DNA of 64,000 nt from the NCBI RefSeq assembly GCF_003952505.1, contig NZ_CP034450.1, forward strand, positions 4,278,001-4,342,000. Reading direction: 5' to 3'. Positions 29,935 to 39,931 of the stretch are shown one piece after another (the stretch's first letter is position 1; each line of letters opens with the position of its first letter). Under the pieces are notes generated by a model. That model did not search any database, had not been told where the DNA came from, and saw only the letters and a program-made list of their open reading frames with translations. This DNA comes from Mesorhizobium sp. M4B.F.Ca.ET.058.02.1.1. Its GTDB lineage: Bacteria > Pseudomonadota > Alphaproteobacteria > Rhizobiales > Rhizobiaceae. Both the position numbers and the translations under genes were made by a program.

Positions 29935-29985
29935 CCAGCGTCTGTAATAATGAGCAGCGCCGGCAGACCGACGTCTGCAGTCTTC

Positions 29986-30411
29986 TCACCCCAGCTTCGC
30001 GTCGAGCGAAACCTTGATGGCGCCGAGCGCCTTCGAGACCGGGCATTCGGCCTTGGCCTTCTCGGCCAGCTCATTGAACTTTGCCGCGTCGATGCCCGGC
30101 ACCTTGCCGACGACGGTGAGAGCGCTGCCGGTGATGCCGGTGCCGGGCACCAGCGTCACCACCGCCTTGGCGTCGAGTTCGGTGGCGGGCGTGCCATTCT
30201 CGGCGAGGAAGTGCGAGAACTGCATGGCGTAGCAGCCGGCGTGCGCGGCGGCGATGAGCTCCTCCGGGTTGGTGCCGGATTTGCCGCTCTCGTCCTCGAA
30301 GCGCGCCTTGAACGAATAGGGCGTGCCTTTCAGCGCCCCGCTCTGGGAGTCGAGCGTGCCCTTGCCTTCCTTCAGATTGCCATTCCAGACGGCGTTCGCG
30401 GTGCGGTCCAT
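29986..30411 (-). CDS. osmC: OsmC-type peroxiredoxin
   Basis: A 141-residue thiol peroxidase related to Ohr but in the OsmC branch. It has VWNGNLKEGKGTLDSQSGAL, the first redox Cys60 in PEELIAAAHAGCYAM, and the second Cys123 in KAKAECPVSKALG. The start is fixed by AAGGAGG 6 bases before ATG 30411; a longer in-frame reading upstream has no such site. Together with ohr it gives the strain two organic-peroxide enzymes in this region. Confidence 0.94.
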   Translation of the reverse strand: MDRTANAVWNGNLKEGKGTLDSQSGALKGTPYSFKARFEDESGKSGTNPEELIAAAHAGCYAMQFSHFLAENGTPATELDAKAVVTLVPGTGITGSALTVVGKVPGIDAAKFNELAEKAKAECPVSKALGAIKVSLDAKLG

Positions 30412-30619
30412 GAAATCCTCCTTGATCGTCGGGGTTGCGCCGGCAGAGCGCCGGCGTTCCCCAGGACTATAGCGCGGGCACGCGCGAAGGCCACCGCGCT
30501 CTTCGAGCGGTGGCGTCCAAAATTCTTTCTCAAAAAAAGCGCGCGCAAAAATGTCGACTTCCATCGGACTCGACCGTCCTACGGGCGGCCACGGATTTCG
30601 CGGCCGGATGGAGGCTCAC

Positions 30620-30847
30620 ATGGACGGTTTGTTTTTCGCGCTGTGGAAATGCCCTGAGCACAAGGCCCGGCGACAGGAAGACTATTGGCTCGATCCGCCG
30701 CCCTCCGGCTTCGGCCGGCTGCTGGCGGCGGTCGCCATCATCGGCATCGCGGCATGCCTTCTCGATCATGCGGCGGCGTTCGGAGGCGCGGCTGACACCA
30801 TCATCACCGCATCCTATGGTCCATCACAACACGGGAGATCGGAATGA
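30620..30847 (+). CDS. Small putative membrane protein coupled to a YciI gene
   Basis: A 75-residue protein starting MDGLFFALWKCPEHKARRQE, with one hydrophobic helix (GFGRLLAAVAIIGIAACLLD, about residues 32-51). GGAGG lies 5 bases before ATG 30620, and the stop forms an ATGA overlap with the next gene, so translation is likely. No family was recognised. Confidence 0.55.
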   Translation: MDGLFFALWKCPEHKARRQEDYWLDPPPSGFGRLLAAVAIIGIAACLLDHAAAFGGAADTIITASYGPSQHGRSE

Positions 30848-31200
30848 GATATGTCTGCCTGGTCTATGGCGAGGAACAGAGCCTTTATGCGTTGACCCCG
30901 GAAGGATCGGCCAAGCTAGACGCCGATTCGCTGGCCTATGACAGATCGTTGGACCAACAAGGCAAGCTGATCATCGCGCAGGCGCTGCAATCGGTGAAGA
31001 CGTCGAAGAGTGTGCGGCGGCGCAACGGGAAAAGACTGGTCACCGACGGCCCGTTCGCCGAGACCAAGGAGCAGTTGCTCGGCTTCGTCATGATCGAGGC
31101 CGAGAGCCTCGACGAGGCGCTGGAGATCGCCGGCGACATTCCGCTGGCCGAACTCGGCACCGTCGAGGTCAGGGCGATCTACGACATACCCGGGTCATAG
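30844..31200 (+). CDS. YciI-family (DGPF domain) protein
   Basis: A 118-residue ferredoxin-like protein with the DGPF signature: MRYVCLVYGEEQSLY, VTDGPFAETKEQLLGFVMIE and DEALEIAGDIP. The family occurs beside ECF sigma factors in many rhizobia; none is present here. Catalytic function is unproven. Its start overlaps the stop of the small membrane protein gene (ATGA). Confidence 0.85.
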   Translation: MRYVCLVYGEEQSLYALTPEGSAKLDADSLAYDRSLDQQGKLIIAQALQSVKTSKSVRRRNGKRLVTDGPFAETKEQLLGFVMIEAESLDEALEIAGDIPLAELGTVEVRAIYDIPGS

Positions 31201-31215
31201 CTGGTCGCCGCCGGC

Positions 31216-32823
31216 TCATGCAGGTCGGCGGATCATATCCGCCGCCTTCTCGGCGATCATCACCACGGGCGAGGCGGTGTTGCCGGAGACGATGCGCGGC
31301 ATGATCGAGGCGTCGATGACGCGCAGACCCTCGACACCGGTCACGCACAGGTCGGGACTGACGACGGCGCGATCGTCGACGCCCATTCGGCAGGTGCCGA
31401 CCGGATGAAAGATCGTCGTCGCGATCGAGCCGATCTGGTGCAGCAGGTCGTCGTCGGACTGGTGGGCGGGACCGGGCAGGATTTCCTCCGGATGGAAGTC
31501 GGCAAGCGCCTTGGCGGTCATGATCATGCGCGCCTGGCGCACCGAGCTCAGCGCGATCTCGCGGTCGCGCACCGTCGAGAGATAGTTCAGCCGGATTTCC
31601 GGCTGTACGGCCAATTCAGGTGTCGTGGCATGTACGGAGCCGACGCTGTCGGGCCGCAGATTGCAGACCGACATGGTGATCGCCGGGAACGGGTGCAGCG
31701 GGTCGCCCAGCCGGTCCGTCGACAAAGGCTGGACGTGGTATTCCAGGTCCGGCGTCGCCATCGACGGATCGGATTTGCTGAACATGCCGAACTGGCTTGG
31801 CGCCATCGACATCGGCCCCGACCGGGCAAAGGCATATTGCAGCGCGATCCGCGCCTTGCCGCTCAGGCTGTTGGCAAGGGTGTTGAGCGTCAGCGCCGAC
31901 GACACTTTGTAGACCGTGCGGATCTGCAGGTGGTCCTGCAGGTTCTCACCGACATCCGGGCTGGCGTGAACCAGATCGATCCCGAGTGAGGCGAGGCGAT
32001 CCGGCTGGCCGACACCGGAAAGCTCCAGCAGTTTCGGCGTGTTGATCGCGCCGGCCGTCAGCAACACTTCTCGCCTGGCGCTGGCCTGGCGTGCCTCGCC
32101 GCCGGCGAGGTAGCCGACCCCCGTAGCCCGCTTGCCCTCGAACAGCACCTTCTCGACATGCGCCTTGGCGACCAGCCGCAGGTTGGGCCGCCGCAGCGCC
32201 GGGCGCAGGAATGCCTTGGCGGTGTTCCAGCGTATACCCTTGCTCTGGTTCACTTCGAAGAAGCCGGAACCCTCATTGTCGCCGTCGTTGAAATCCTCGC
32301 GCGGCATAATGCCGAATTCCTTCGCCGCGTCCTGCACTGTGTTGAGGATCGGCCAGGACAGGCGCTGCCGCGCCACTTTCCATTCGCCGCCGGAACCATG
32401 CAGCCTGGTCTTGCCGCCATGATGGTCTTCGGATTTGAGGAAATAGGGCAGCACGTCGTCCCAGCCCCAACCGACATTGCCCATCTGCCGCCAGCCATCA
32501 TAGTCCGCAGCCTGGCCACGCATGTAGATCATGCCATTGACCGATGTGCAGCCGCCCAGCACCTTGCCCCTGGGATAGACCAGCGAGCGGCCGTTCAGGC
32601 CGGCCTCCGGTGCCGTCTTCATCATCCAGTCGGTGCGCGGATTGCCGATGCAATAGAGATAGCCGACAGGAATGTGCACCCAGTGGTAATTGTCGCTGCC
32701 GCCGGCCTCGAGCAGCAGCACGCGCGTCGCCGGATCTTCGCTCAGGCGGTTGGCCAGCACGCAGCCGGCCGTACCCGCGCCGACGATGATGTAGTCGTAG
32801 TCGCCGTCCAGCCTTTGGGTCAT
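31216..32823 (-). CDS. GMC-family FAD oxidoreductase (choline-dehydrogenase-like)
   Basis: A 535-residue flavoenzyme with [20 protein letters not shown] at the N-terminus, the GMC signatures [15 protein letters not shown] and [18 protein letters not shown], and the active-site His in [10 protein letters not shown]. The substrate is an alcohol or polyol. The ATG at 32823 overlaps the kinase stop by ATGA; earlier in-frame starts would lie inside the kinase gene. This makes it the last gene of the sugar operon, perhaps oxidising an alcohol produced or imported by that pathway. No signal peptide is seen, so it should be cytoplasmic. Confidence 0.92.
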   Translation of the reverse strand: MTQRLDGDYDYIIVGAGTAGCVLANRLSEDPATRVLLLEAGGSDNYHWVHIPVGYLYCIGNPRTDWMMKTAPEAGLNGRSLVYPRGKVLGGCTSVNGMIYMRGQAADYDGWRQMGNVGWGWDDVLPYFLKSEDHHGGKTRLHGSGGEWKVARQRLSWPILNTVQDAAKEFGIMPREDFNDGDNEGSGFFEVNQSKGIRWNTAKAFLRPALRRPNLRLVAKAHVEKVLFEGKRATGVGYLAGGEARQASARREVLLTAGAINTPKLLELSGVGQPDRLASLGIDLVHASPDVGENLQDHLQIRTVYKVSSALTLNTLANSLSGKARIALQYAFARSGPMSMAPSQFGMFSKSDPSMATPDLEYHVQPLSTDRLGDPLHPFPAITMSVCNLRPDSVGSVHATTPELAVQPEIRLNYLSTVRDREIALSSVRQARMIMTAKALADFHPEEILPGPAHQSDDDLLHQIGSIATTIFHPVGTCRMGVDDRAVVSPDLCVTGVEGLRVIDASIMPRIVSGNTASPVVMIAEKAADMIRRPA

Positions 32824-34343
32824 TCTGCTGCTCTGCCTGGTCCTGCGGCCTGTTCGGTCCAGAACGATCGCAGCGTATCGGCGAGGCCGCAATAGGCGCG
32901 ATAACGCCTGGCATAATGTCGCTGCATGGCCGGATCCGGGCGGTAGGCGGCGCGCGGCCGAGTCATGGCGTCGACGCCGGACTCATAGTCGGCGAACAGT
33001 CCGGCCCCCACGCCGGCGCCGATCGCCGCGCCAAGCGCGCCGGTCTCGCGGGCTTCAGGAACGGTGATCGGTACGCCGAGCCCGTCGGCGAAGATTTGCG
33101 GCCAATGTTCGCTGCGGGAGCCGCCGCCGGACAGCACCGCCTTGTCGAAGCTGACGCCGGCGTCTTTCAACACATCGATGTGGCGCCGGTGCTCGAACAT
33201 GACGCCTTCGAACAGCGCGCGCAGCAGATGGCCTTCCCTATGCCAGCCGGCCAGGCCGTAGAAGCCGGCGCGGAACTCGGCGCCCTGGCCCGAGCCGTAG
33301 AGGAACGGGTGGAAGATCGGGTCGTCCCAGGCCGGCGTGACTTCGCCGACAGCTGCGTTGCAGTGGCCGAACGGATCGTCGTGGTGGCTGCCGCGCTCGA
33401 CGAATTCGCGCACGTACCATTCAAGATTGGCGGCCGATGTCGCGCTGGATTCGATGTTGACGAAGCGGCCGGGGCCGAAACGCGCGACCATGAAAACATC
33501 GGGATCGACAACCGGCGCGGCGGAGAAGACCTGGTTGACCGACCAGGTGCCGGCAATGATCGAGGCTTCGCCGGGGCGCACGACGCCGGCCCCCATGGCG
33601 CTGGCGACAACGTCGAAATAGCCGGCGATGACCGGCGTGCCTTCTGCCAACCCGGTCTCATCGGCCGCCCTGGCGGTGACGGCGCCGGCAATGTCGGCGC
33701 TGTCGAGCAGCCGCGGCAGTTTTGCCTGCGCGTCCTCGATGCCGTAGAGCGCGAGAAGCTCGCCATCATAGACGCCTTCGGGCATGCGGACGAGGCCGCA
33801 GCCGGACATGTCGGAGACATCGCTCACCTGCTCTCCGGTGAGGCAAAAGGCGATGAAATCCTTGCACAGCATCGCCGTGCCGGTCGCGGCATAAAGGTCG
33901 GGTTCATGCTGCTTGACCCAGGCCAGCAAGGTTGGCGTCTGCGCCGGCCAGGGCTTTTGCAGGCAGATCGCGTGCAGTGCGCCGGCGTTGCGCGAAGCCA
34001 GTTCCGCCGCCATGCCGGCGGCGCGGGTGTCGAGCGACTGGATGCCGATCAGCGGGGCGCCGGCGCGGTCGATCAGATAGAGGCCGTTGCCATGGCCGGC
34101 GCAGCCGACAGCGGCGATCTGGCGTGCGTCGATACCAGCCTGCGCAATGCAGCGGCGGATGGCGTCGCGCGCAGCGGCCCACATATCGCCGAGGTCGCGT
34201 TCGACATAGCCGGGCTGCGGCGTGTGCGAGCGCCCGGCGACGGTGTGCATGGCGACCTGCCGCCCGGCGAGGTCGAACAGTACCGCCTTGATGATGGTGT
34301 TGCCGGCGTCGAGACCGAGCAGATATGCGGCCTGATCAGCCAT
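32820..34343 (-). CDS. FGGY-family carbohydrate kinase
   Basis: A 507-residue ATP-dependent sugar or polyol kinase with two actin-like domains: the N-terminal phosphate loop [40 protein letters not shown], and the C-terminal [20 protein letters not shown] with [14 protein letters not shown]. The N-terminal half resembles LyxK-type kinases more than glycerol kinase, as far as can be judged by eye. It overlaps the aldolase gene by 8 bases and the GMC gene by 4. Predicted role: phosphorylate the imported sugar or polyol before oxidation. Confidence 0.93.
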   Translation of the reverse strand: MADQAAYLLGLDAGNTIIKAVLFDLAGRQVAMHTVAGRSHTPQPGYVERDLGDMWAAARDAIRRCIAQAGIDARQIAAVGCAGHGNGLYLIDRAGAPLIGIQSLDTRAAGMAAELASRNAGALHAICLQKPWPAQTPTLLAWVKQHEPDLYAATGTAMLCKDFIAFCLTGEQVSDVSDMSGCGLVRMPEGVYDGELLALYGIEDAQAKLPRLLDSADIAGAVTARAADETGLAEGTPVIAGYFDVVASAMGAGVVRPGEASIIAGTWSVNQVFSAAPVVDPDVFMVARFGPGRFVNIESSATSAANLEWYVREFVERGSHHDDPFGHCNAAVGEVTPAWDDPIFHPFLYGSGQGAEFRAGFYGLAGWHREGHLLRALFEGVMFEHRRHIDVLKDAGVSFDKAVLSGGGSRSEHWPQIFADGLGVPITVPEARETGALGAAIGAGVGAGLFADYESGVDAMTRPRAAYRPDPAMQRHYARRYRAYCGLADTLRSFWTEQAAGPGRAAE

Positions 34344-35178
34344 TGTTGTAGATTTCCCAGGCCTCTTCGCCGCCGGCGTCCTTGTGGACCATCGCCATCA
34401 GCGCGTTGACCACCGCCTTCGGGTTGGCATGCTGATAGATGTTGCGGCCATAGACCAGCCCTTTGGCGCCTTGTCTGAGCAGGGCCGACGATTTTGCCAG
34501 CACGGTCCTAAGGTCGTCCTTGCCGCCGCCGCGCACCAGCACCGGCACGCGCGCCGCCTCGACGACGCGGTGGAAATCCTCAGGCCGGGCCGTCGGATCG
34601 GCCTTGATGATGTCGGCGCCCATTTCGGCGGCGAGCCGCACCAGGGTGACGATCTTCTCGGCGTCGCCGTCGACCTGATAGCCGCCGCGCACATCGTTGG
34701 GCAGCATCACCAGCGGTTCGATCATCAAGGGCATGCCGTATCTGTGGCAGGCAGCGCGGACCTTGCTGATGTTTTCGACGCATTGGCGAAACAGCTCCGG
34801 CTCGTCGGGAAGCATGAACAGGTTGACGACGACGCAGGCTGCGTCCAGCTCCAGCGCGCCGATGATCGGCTCGTCATGATTCTGCAGCATCGACCACATC
34901 ACGCGGTGGCGCTGGGCGTTGTAAGGATTACCCATGTCGATGCGCATGACCAGCGCCGGCTTGTCCTTGTCCGGCCGCGATTGCAACAGATCGGCCTGCC
35001 CGTAGGCGAGTTGCAGCGCGTCCGGACCTACCGCGATCAGCGTGTCGATGACTCGCGGCATGTCCTCCAGGCCGACGAGAAAATCCGGTTCATTGCAGAC
35101 GCCGTGATCGAGCGCCACGTCGAGGCAATTGCCGTTGGTGAACATCCGGTTCATGCGGGCCTTGGCGCTGACCTTCAT
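34336..35178 (-). CDS. DhnA/LsrF-type class I aldolase
   Basis: A 280-residue TIM-barrel protein with FTNGNCLDVALDHGV near the N-terminus and the Schiff-base lysine in MGADIIKADPTARPEDF; VPVLVRGGGKD and KGLVYGRNIYQH form the phosphate-binding end. Relatives cleave ketose phosphates or act as LsrF-type thiolases. The start at ATG 35178 is set by AGGAG 6 bases upstream. This start lies 89 bases inside the 3' end of the dehydrogenase frame. In context it probably splits a ketose phosphate to dihydroxyacetone phosphate and an aldehyde (inference). Confidence 0.88.
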   Translation of the reverse strand: MKVSAKARMNRMFTNGNCLDVALDHGVCNEPDFLVGLEDMPRVIDTLIAVGPDALQLAYGQADLLQSRPDKDKPALVMRIDMGNPYNAQRHRVMWSMLQNHDEPIIGALELDAACVVVNLFMLPDEPELFRQCVENISKVRAACHRYGMPLMIEPLVMLPNDVRGGYQVDGDAEKIVTLVRLAAEMGADIIKADPTARPEDFHRVVEAARVPVLVRGGGKDDLRTVLAKSSALLRQGAKGLVYGRNIYQHANPKAVVNALMAMVHKDAGGEEAWEIYNNG

Positions 35179-36898
35179 TTTCTGCTCCTGAAATCGTGCG
35201 TTGGACGAGCATCTCCTGCGAGACGCCGTGATAGGTGTCGAGTTCGGCAACCAGGCCCTGCACCTCGCGGTCGCGATGCTCATCGCTCCAGCCGCGCTCG
35301 GCGGCCAGTGCGTCGGCGATGCGTTCGATGGATGCCATCGAGATGTCGCCGCAAATGGCAAGCGATGTGCGGCGCAGGATAAGGTCCGACAGACAGGTTA
35401 CGAACTCATGCCGGGTCAGGTAGACGATTTCGGCTGCCGTCGTTTCGGTCCTGCTGTCCAGTCTGACATCGTCGGGACGCCCGCCGCAAAACAGGACGAT
35501 GTCGCGCGCACCGCTGCCATAGCGGTCGACAAGATACGCGGCGCGGGCGCCGCCGATCGCGAACTCACCAGCCAGATCGGCCGCCAGCGACGCCGGGTCC
35601 CGGGGGAAGCCGAGGCCGCCGCCGATCGGCATGGTCAGCGTGCCGCAAAGGCGCTCGCGGCCAAGCTCGGCCAGCACTGCGTCGGCCGCCTGTTCGGCGA
35701 AGGCGCGGAAGGTCGTCCATTTGCCGCCGATCATGCAGAACTGCGGGATGTCGCCGGCAATGCGATGCACGGAATGGCCGCGCGAAATCCTGCCGGTGAA
35801 GGCATGGTCGCTCTTCGGCAGCGGCCGGATGCCGCTATAGGTGAACACGATGTCGGAGGCGTGAACCGGAATAGCCGGAAAGACCAGCCGTGCCGCCGCC
35901 AGTATGTAATCGGCTTCCGCCGGTTCGCAGCGCACGCGGCTGGCCTCGCTGACGCGAATATCGGTCGAACCGACCAGCACCTTGCCGAGATAGGGGAACA
36001 TGATGCAGATCCGGCCGTCGGCGTTCTCGAAGAAAATCATGTGGCCGCCAAGTGCCTGGTAAAGCGGCTCGTTGTTGAGGATGAGGTGCGAGCCCTTGGT
36101 GCCCTCGACGAGCGGTGCCGCGGGCTTTCCGGATGCGTCGAGCCGGGCGATCGCCGAATCGAGCCATGCGCCCGTCGCGTTGACGATTGCCTTGGCGCTG
36201 ACAGGGAAGCGCTCGTCGGTCGTCATGTCGGTAAGTTCGAAGGCCGAACCGGCGCGCGTGATATGGGCGCGGTTGAGCGCCAGGCTGTCGGGCGCCAGGC
36301 GTCCGGCATCGAGCAGCAGTTCGATGCCAAGCCGTTCCGGATAGCTGATCCAGGCGTCGTAGTAGGTGGCGGAAAACCGCAGTTTCGGGTCGAGCGCCGG
36401 CCATTGCGCGAATGTCGTCCTGGCGCCGCGGAAATTGTGGCGCGGCAGCACCCGGCGCTTGCGCGTCGTCCAGTCGTAGAGCGCGAGCCCCGCCTTGATC
36501 GCCAGTGCGCCGCGGCTGGAAGGCGCCTCAGAAAGCCCGAGAAGGCCTGCCGCCCCGTTCATCAGCCCTGAGAAGACGGTGCGGATCGGAATTACAGTCG
36601 GCAATGGCCGCACCATATGCGGCGCATTGGCCAGCAGCGCATCGCGTTCGCGCAACGATTCCTGCACCAGGCCGAACTCGCCATTCTCGAGATAGCGCAG
36701 ACCGCCATGGATCATGCGCGAGGGGGCCGCACTGCAGCCCGAGCAGAAATCGTTGCGCTCGACCAGCAGCACCTTCAGGCCCTGCAGCGCCAGTTCGCGG
36801 AAAACGCCGATGCCGTTGATGCCGCCGCCCACGACGACGACATCGAACGCGCCGTTCTGGCGGATCTTGTCGAGGATGAGGCTTCTCTGGTCAGGCAT
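35090..36898 (-). CDS. GlpD-like FAD-dependent polyol-phosphate dehydrogenase
   Basis: A 602-residue flavoprotein of the GlpD/EryB type: FDVVVVGGGINGIGVFRELA (about residues 18-37), RNDFCSGCSAAPSRMIHGGL, and KGSHLILNNEPLYQA, with YSGIRPLPKSD and IGGKWTTFRAFAEQAAD in the substrate half. It should oxidise a polyol phosphate to a ketose phosphate and pass electrons to quinone. ATG 36898 was chosen; a GTG at 36952 adds 18 residues and is equally weak in ribosome-binding sequence. The last 29 residues overlap the aldolase gene and look non-conserved, so the original stop may have been lost. Confidence 0.9.
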   Translation of the reverse strand: MPDQRSLILDKIRQNGAFDVVVVGGGINGIGVFRELALQGLKVLLVERNDFCSGCSAAPSRMIHGGLRYLENGEFGLVQESLRERDALLANAPHMVRPLPTVIPIRTVFSGLMNGAAGLLGLSEAPSSRGALAIKAGLALYDWTTRKRRVLPRHNFRGARTTFAQWPALDPKLRFSATYYDAWISYPERLGIELLLDAGRLAPDSLALNRAHITRAGSAFELTDMTTDERFPVSAKAIVNATGAWLDSAIARLDASGKPAAPLVEGTKGSHLILNNEPLYQALGGHMIFFENADGRICIMFPYLGKVLVGSTDIRVSEASRVRCEPAEADYILAAARLVFPAIPVHASDIVFTYSGIRPLPKSDHAFTGRISRGHSVHRIAGDIPQFCMIGGKWTTFRAFAEQAADAVLAELGRERLCGTLTMPIGGGLGFPRDPASLAADLAGEFAIGGARAAYLVDRYGSGARDIVLFCGGRPDDVRLDSRTETTAAEIVYLTRHEFVTCLSDLILRRTSLAICGDISMASIERIADALAAERGWSDEHRDREVQGLVAELDTYHGVSQEMLVQRTISGAENEGQRQGPHEPDVHQRQLPRRGARSRRLQ

Positions 36899-36961
36899 GG
36901 CTTCGCCGTTCGGCCGTCTGGTGGACGGCAGCTCAACTTGGTTCGGGTTCACAGGTGGCGG

Positions 36962-37957
36962 TCAGGCGTCGAGATTTGTCAGATGGCGGCTGGCGGCCTC
37001 GCTGATCTGGCTGATCTCCTGTTCGGACAATCTGATGCGGCCGGCCCGCGCGTTTTCCCTGGCCTGCTGCGGGCTGCGGGCGCCGCAAAGCGAGAAGGTG
37101 ATGCCCGGCTGCTGCAGCGTCCAGGCGATGACGATCTGCGCCTCGCTTGCGCCGTGCGTCTCGGCAATCGGCCGTATCTCTTCCATCAGCGCCGCGACCT
37201 TGCGGCGGTTGGCCAGCGAGAACCACGGATTGTCCTTGCGCTGGTCATCGCCGGTAAAGACGCGGTCCGGACCGATCTTGCCCGACAACAGGCCGAGCGC
37301 CAGCGAGGAGTAGCTGAGCACAGACACATTGTTGTCCGCGCAGAAAGGCAGAAGGTCGCGCTCCATGTCGCGCACCACCATGCTGTATTGCTGCTGGACC
37401 GCGTCGAGCTGGCCGGCCGCGAGATAGGCTTCGACATCCGCAATGCTGACATTGCTGGCGCCGATGGAGCGGATCTTGCCTTGGGTCTTGAGGCGATCGA
37501 GCGCTTCCATGGTCTCAGGGACCGGCGTCGTCGCATCCTGCCAATGGGTGATGTAGTGGTCGATGTGGTCGGTGCCGAGACGGCGCAGGCTCTGCTCCAC
37601 TTCGTAGACCACGGAGTCGGCGCCGAGATAGCGATGCACCGGCGCGCCGTCATAGTCGAAGAAGTGGTTGCCCTTTTTTGCGTGCCAGATCAGTCCAAGC
37701 TTCGTGGCGAGCACGACCTTGCCGCGGCGTCCCTTGATCGCCTTGCCGACGATTTCCTCCGACAGCCCCTGGCCGTAGGCCGGCGCGGTGTCGATCAGCG
37801 AAACGCCTTCGTCGATCGAGGCGCGGATGGTGTCGATGGACTGCGCCTCGTCGGTGCCGCCCCACATCCAGCCGCCGATGGCCCAGGTGCCGAGGCCGAT
37901 CGCGGAGGCGGCGATTCCCGACGCGCCAATGGTGCGCGTCAACATTTCAGGCGACAT
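36962..37957 (-). CDS. Aldo-keto reductase
   Basis: A 331-residue NADPH-dependent TIM-barrel reductase with the catalytic tetrad Asp-Tyr-Lys-His visible: SLIDTAPAYGQGLSEEIVGK (Asp and Tyr), VVLATKLGL (Lys) and YITHWQDATTP (His). GLGTWAIGGWMWGG at the start marks the YghZ/IolS-like group. GGGGAG lies 8 bases before ATG 37957, favouring it over ATG 37975. It overlaps the end of the regulator gene by 11 bases. It could reduce the aldehyde released by the aldolase, or an imported ketose; this is inferred. Confidence 0.92.
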   Translation of the reverse strand: MSPEMLTRTIGASGIAASAIGLGTWAIGGWMWGGTDEAQSIDTIRASIDEGVSLIDTAPAYGQGLSEEIVGKAIKGRRGKVVLATKLGLIWHAKKGNHFFDYDGAPVHRYLGADSVVYEVEQSLRRLGTDHIDHYITHWQDATTPVPETMEALDRLKTQGKIRSIGASNVSIADVEAYLAAGQLDAVQQQYSMVVRDMERDLLPFCADNNVSVLSYSSLALGLLSGKIGPDRVFTGDDQRKDNPWFSLANRRKVAALMEEIRPIAETHGASEAQIVIAWTLQQPGITFSLCGARSPQQARENARAGRIRLSEQEISQISEAASRHLTNLDA

Positions 37958-38927
37958 TGCGTATGCTCCCCGCATTGTTCAGGACCGCGTTGGCCGTTTC
38001 TTCGTCGACGACCAGAGACTTGAGATAATTGCCGCGCAGCGCGGCGCGGATCGGCCCGACTTTTTCGGCGCCGCTGGCGACGCCCATCACCGTCCGGCAG
38101 CGAGCGAGTTCCGAGGGCGCCAGCGCCACCAGGCGGTCGTTGGGCGGGTAATCGGCCAGCGTGCCGTCGTCGCGGATCAGATGCGCAAGGAACTCACCGA
38201 CCGCGCCGCTGGCGGCCAGCTTGTCGCGGTCGGGGTCAAGACCTGGGCGAAGGTCGTAATAACTCGACCCGGGCGTCTGGATCGACCCGATGCCGACCAG
38301 CGCGATCGCGGCCTTGCGCGCCAGATCGAAGATCTCGCGCACCGACGCCATCTCCAGAAGCAGGTCGCGCTGCTCCCGGCTCTCGGCGAACAGCGGCGCA
38401 TGCAAGAGCATGCTGGAGCCGCCGAGCCGCTCGGCGAGCCGCGTCGCCAGATGGTTGACGTCGGTATAGTGCTTGCCCTGGACGCCGCCGGTCAGCGGCA
38501 CGACGGTGATGTCGAAAGCCCGCTCCGGCTGCAGGTTCTCGGCGAGGGCGCTGATCGCCTTGCCGCCGGTAATGGCGATGACGTCGCCGTCGCGCAAGGT
38601 CTCGAGCAACTGGTTGGCCGCCGCGCGCCCCACCTGCTGCAGCGTGCTTTCGGGACTGCCGGCCACGGTCGGCGTCACGATCGCACTTGCCAGGCGGGCA
38701 ACCTCGATCAGCTGCTTTTCGATATCGACCAAGGCCTGGAACGGGCTCTCGACCGCGATCCTCAGCATGCCGAGCTTGCGCCCCTGGGCGATCAGCCGAT
38801 TGACCTTGGACGCCGACAGGTTGAGCGCCGCCGCGATGTCGTTCTGCTTCATACCGTCGACGAAATGCAGCACCAGCACGGTGTGGATCTGCCGGATCGC
38901 CTCGAAATCTTCCCTGCTGTCCGCCAT
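37947..38927 (-). CDS. SorC/DeoR-type sugar-binding transcriptional regulator
   Basis: A 326-residue regulator of typical SorC length. The N-terminal helix-turn-helix is in MKQNDIAAALNLSASKVNRL followed by IAQGRKLGMLRI. The large C-terminal domain (about 60-320) is the sugar-phosphate-isomerase-like effector domain (ITGGKAISALAENL, VPLTGGVQGKHYTDVNHLAT, ALVGIGSIQTPG). EryD, LsrR and SorC are characterised relatives and respond to a phosphorylated pathway intermediate. The gene begins one base after the permease stop, inside the operon it probably controls through the operators at 42.6 kb. Confidence 0.93.
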   Translation of the reverse strand: MADSREDFEAIRQIHTVLVLHFVDGMKQNDIAAALNLSASKVNRLIAQGRKLGMLRIAVESPFQALVDIEKQLIEVARLASAIVTPTVAGSPESTLQQVGRAAANQLLETLRDGDVIAITGGKAISALAENLQPERAFDITVVPLTGGVQGKHYTDVNHLATRLAERLGGSSMLLHAPLFAESREQRDLLLEMASVREIFDLARKAAIALVGIGSIQTPGSSYYDLRPGLDPDRDKLAASGAVGEFLAHLIRDDGTLADYPPNDRLVALAPSELARCRTVMGVASGAEKVGPIRAALRGNYLKSLVVDEETANAVLNNAGSIRNVA

Positions 38928-38928
38928 C

Positions 38929-39915
38929 TCAGCCCCGCCGCTTGTTGAAGTAATAATCGGCGGTGACCGCCGTCAGCAGAATGGACCCGCGGATGATGTC
39001 CTGCCAATAGACGGACACGTCGAGCAGAGCGAGCGAGCTTGAAACGACGGACAAAAGGACGGTGCCCAGGATGGCGCCGAGAATGGTGCCGATGCCGCCG
39101 GTCAGGCTTGCGCCGCCGATCACCGCGGCGGCGATGACGTTCAGCTCCATGCCGGCGCCGAATGTCGGCTGGGCCGAGCCGAAGCGGGCCATGTAGATGA
39201 CGCCGGCAAAACCGCACAGTGTCGAGCAGAGCGTCGTGGTCAAGAACACGACCTTGTTGGTGCGGATGCCGGAATAGGCCGCCGCCTTCTCGTTGCTGCC
39301 GGTGTAGAAGACTTTGCGGAACATCGTCGTGCGGCGCAGCATGAAGTCGGACAGGATGACGAAGACAATGAAGATGATGATGACGACGGGAATGCCGCCG
39401 ACCGCGCCCTGGCCGATGAACTTGAACTCAGGCGGCAGGGTGTAAAGCCCGAGCGGGCGGCCGCCGGTGCCGAGCAGGCAGAGCCCGCGTGCAATCACCA
39501 TCACCCCCAGCGAGACGATGAAGTGGTGCAGCCCCACTCTGGTGACGAAGAATCCCATGAAGGCGCCGATGGCAGCGCAAGCCGCTATCGCCACCAGCGA
39601 CGCCAGCCAGGGGTCCATGCCGCTGAGGAAAAGCAGACCGGCGACCACCATGGCGAGCGCGGTGACCGAGCCGACCGAAAGGTCGATGCCGCCGGAAATC
39701 AGCAGGATCGTCATGCCGACCACGACGATGCCTTCCACCGCGAAGGCCATCGCCATCGCCCGCATATTGTCCCAGGTCAGGAAATAGGGGGATGCGAACG
39801 ACATGACGGCAAACAGCACGGCGATGATGAGGATCAGGCCGGTCTCACGCATCCTGATCAGGCCACCGAACCTTGCGCCGAGCCCTATCCTGGCAGCTTG
39901 CGTCGCGCTGTCCAT
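38929..39915 (-). CDS. Sugar ABC transporter permease (RbsC-like)
   Basis: A 328-residue inner-membrane permease of the branched-chain/ribose superfamily with eight to ten helices, including GGIDLSVGSVTALAMVVAGL, the family hallmark, and the cytoplasmic YSGIRTNKVVFL loop (EAA-type contact). ATG 39915 lies 17 bases past the ATPase stop and follows GGGGA. A single permease gene is present, so a homodimer is expected, as in RbsC. Ligand unknown. Confidence 0.94.
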   Translation of the reverse strand: MDSATQAARIGLGARFGGLIRMRETGLILIIAVLFAVMSFASPYFLTWDNMRAMAMAFAVEGIVVVGMTILLISGGIDLSVGSVTALAMVVAGLLFLSGMDPWLASLVAIAACAAIGAFMGFFVTRVGLHHFIVSLGVMVIARGLCLLGTGGRPLGLYTLPPEFKFIGQGAVGGIPVVIIIFIVFVILSDFMLRRTTMFRKVFYTGSNEKAAAYSGIRTNKVVFLTTTLCSTLCGFAGVIYMARFGSAQPTFGAGMELNVIAAAVIGGASLTGGIGTILGAILGTVLLSVVSSSLALLDVSVYWQDIIRGSILLTAVTADYYFNKRRG

Positions 39916-39931
39916 ACTGTCCCCACGATGC

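Noticed and set aside
35179..35361. In-frame upstream extension of the aldolase
   Set aside because: Lies inside the dehydrogenase gene and is low in protein character; the start at 35178 has AGGAG at the right distance.
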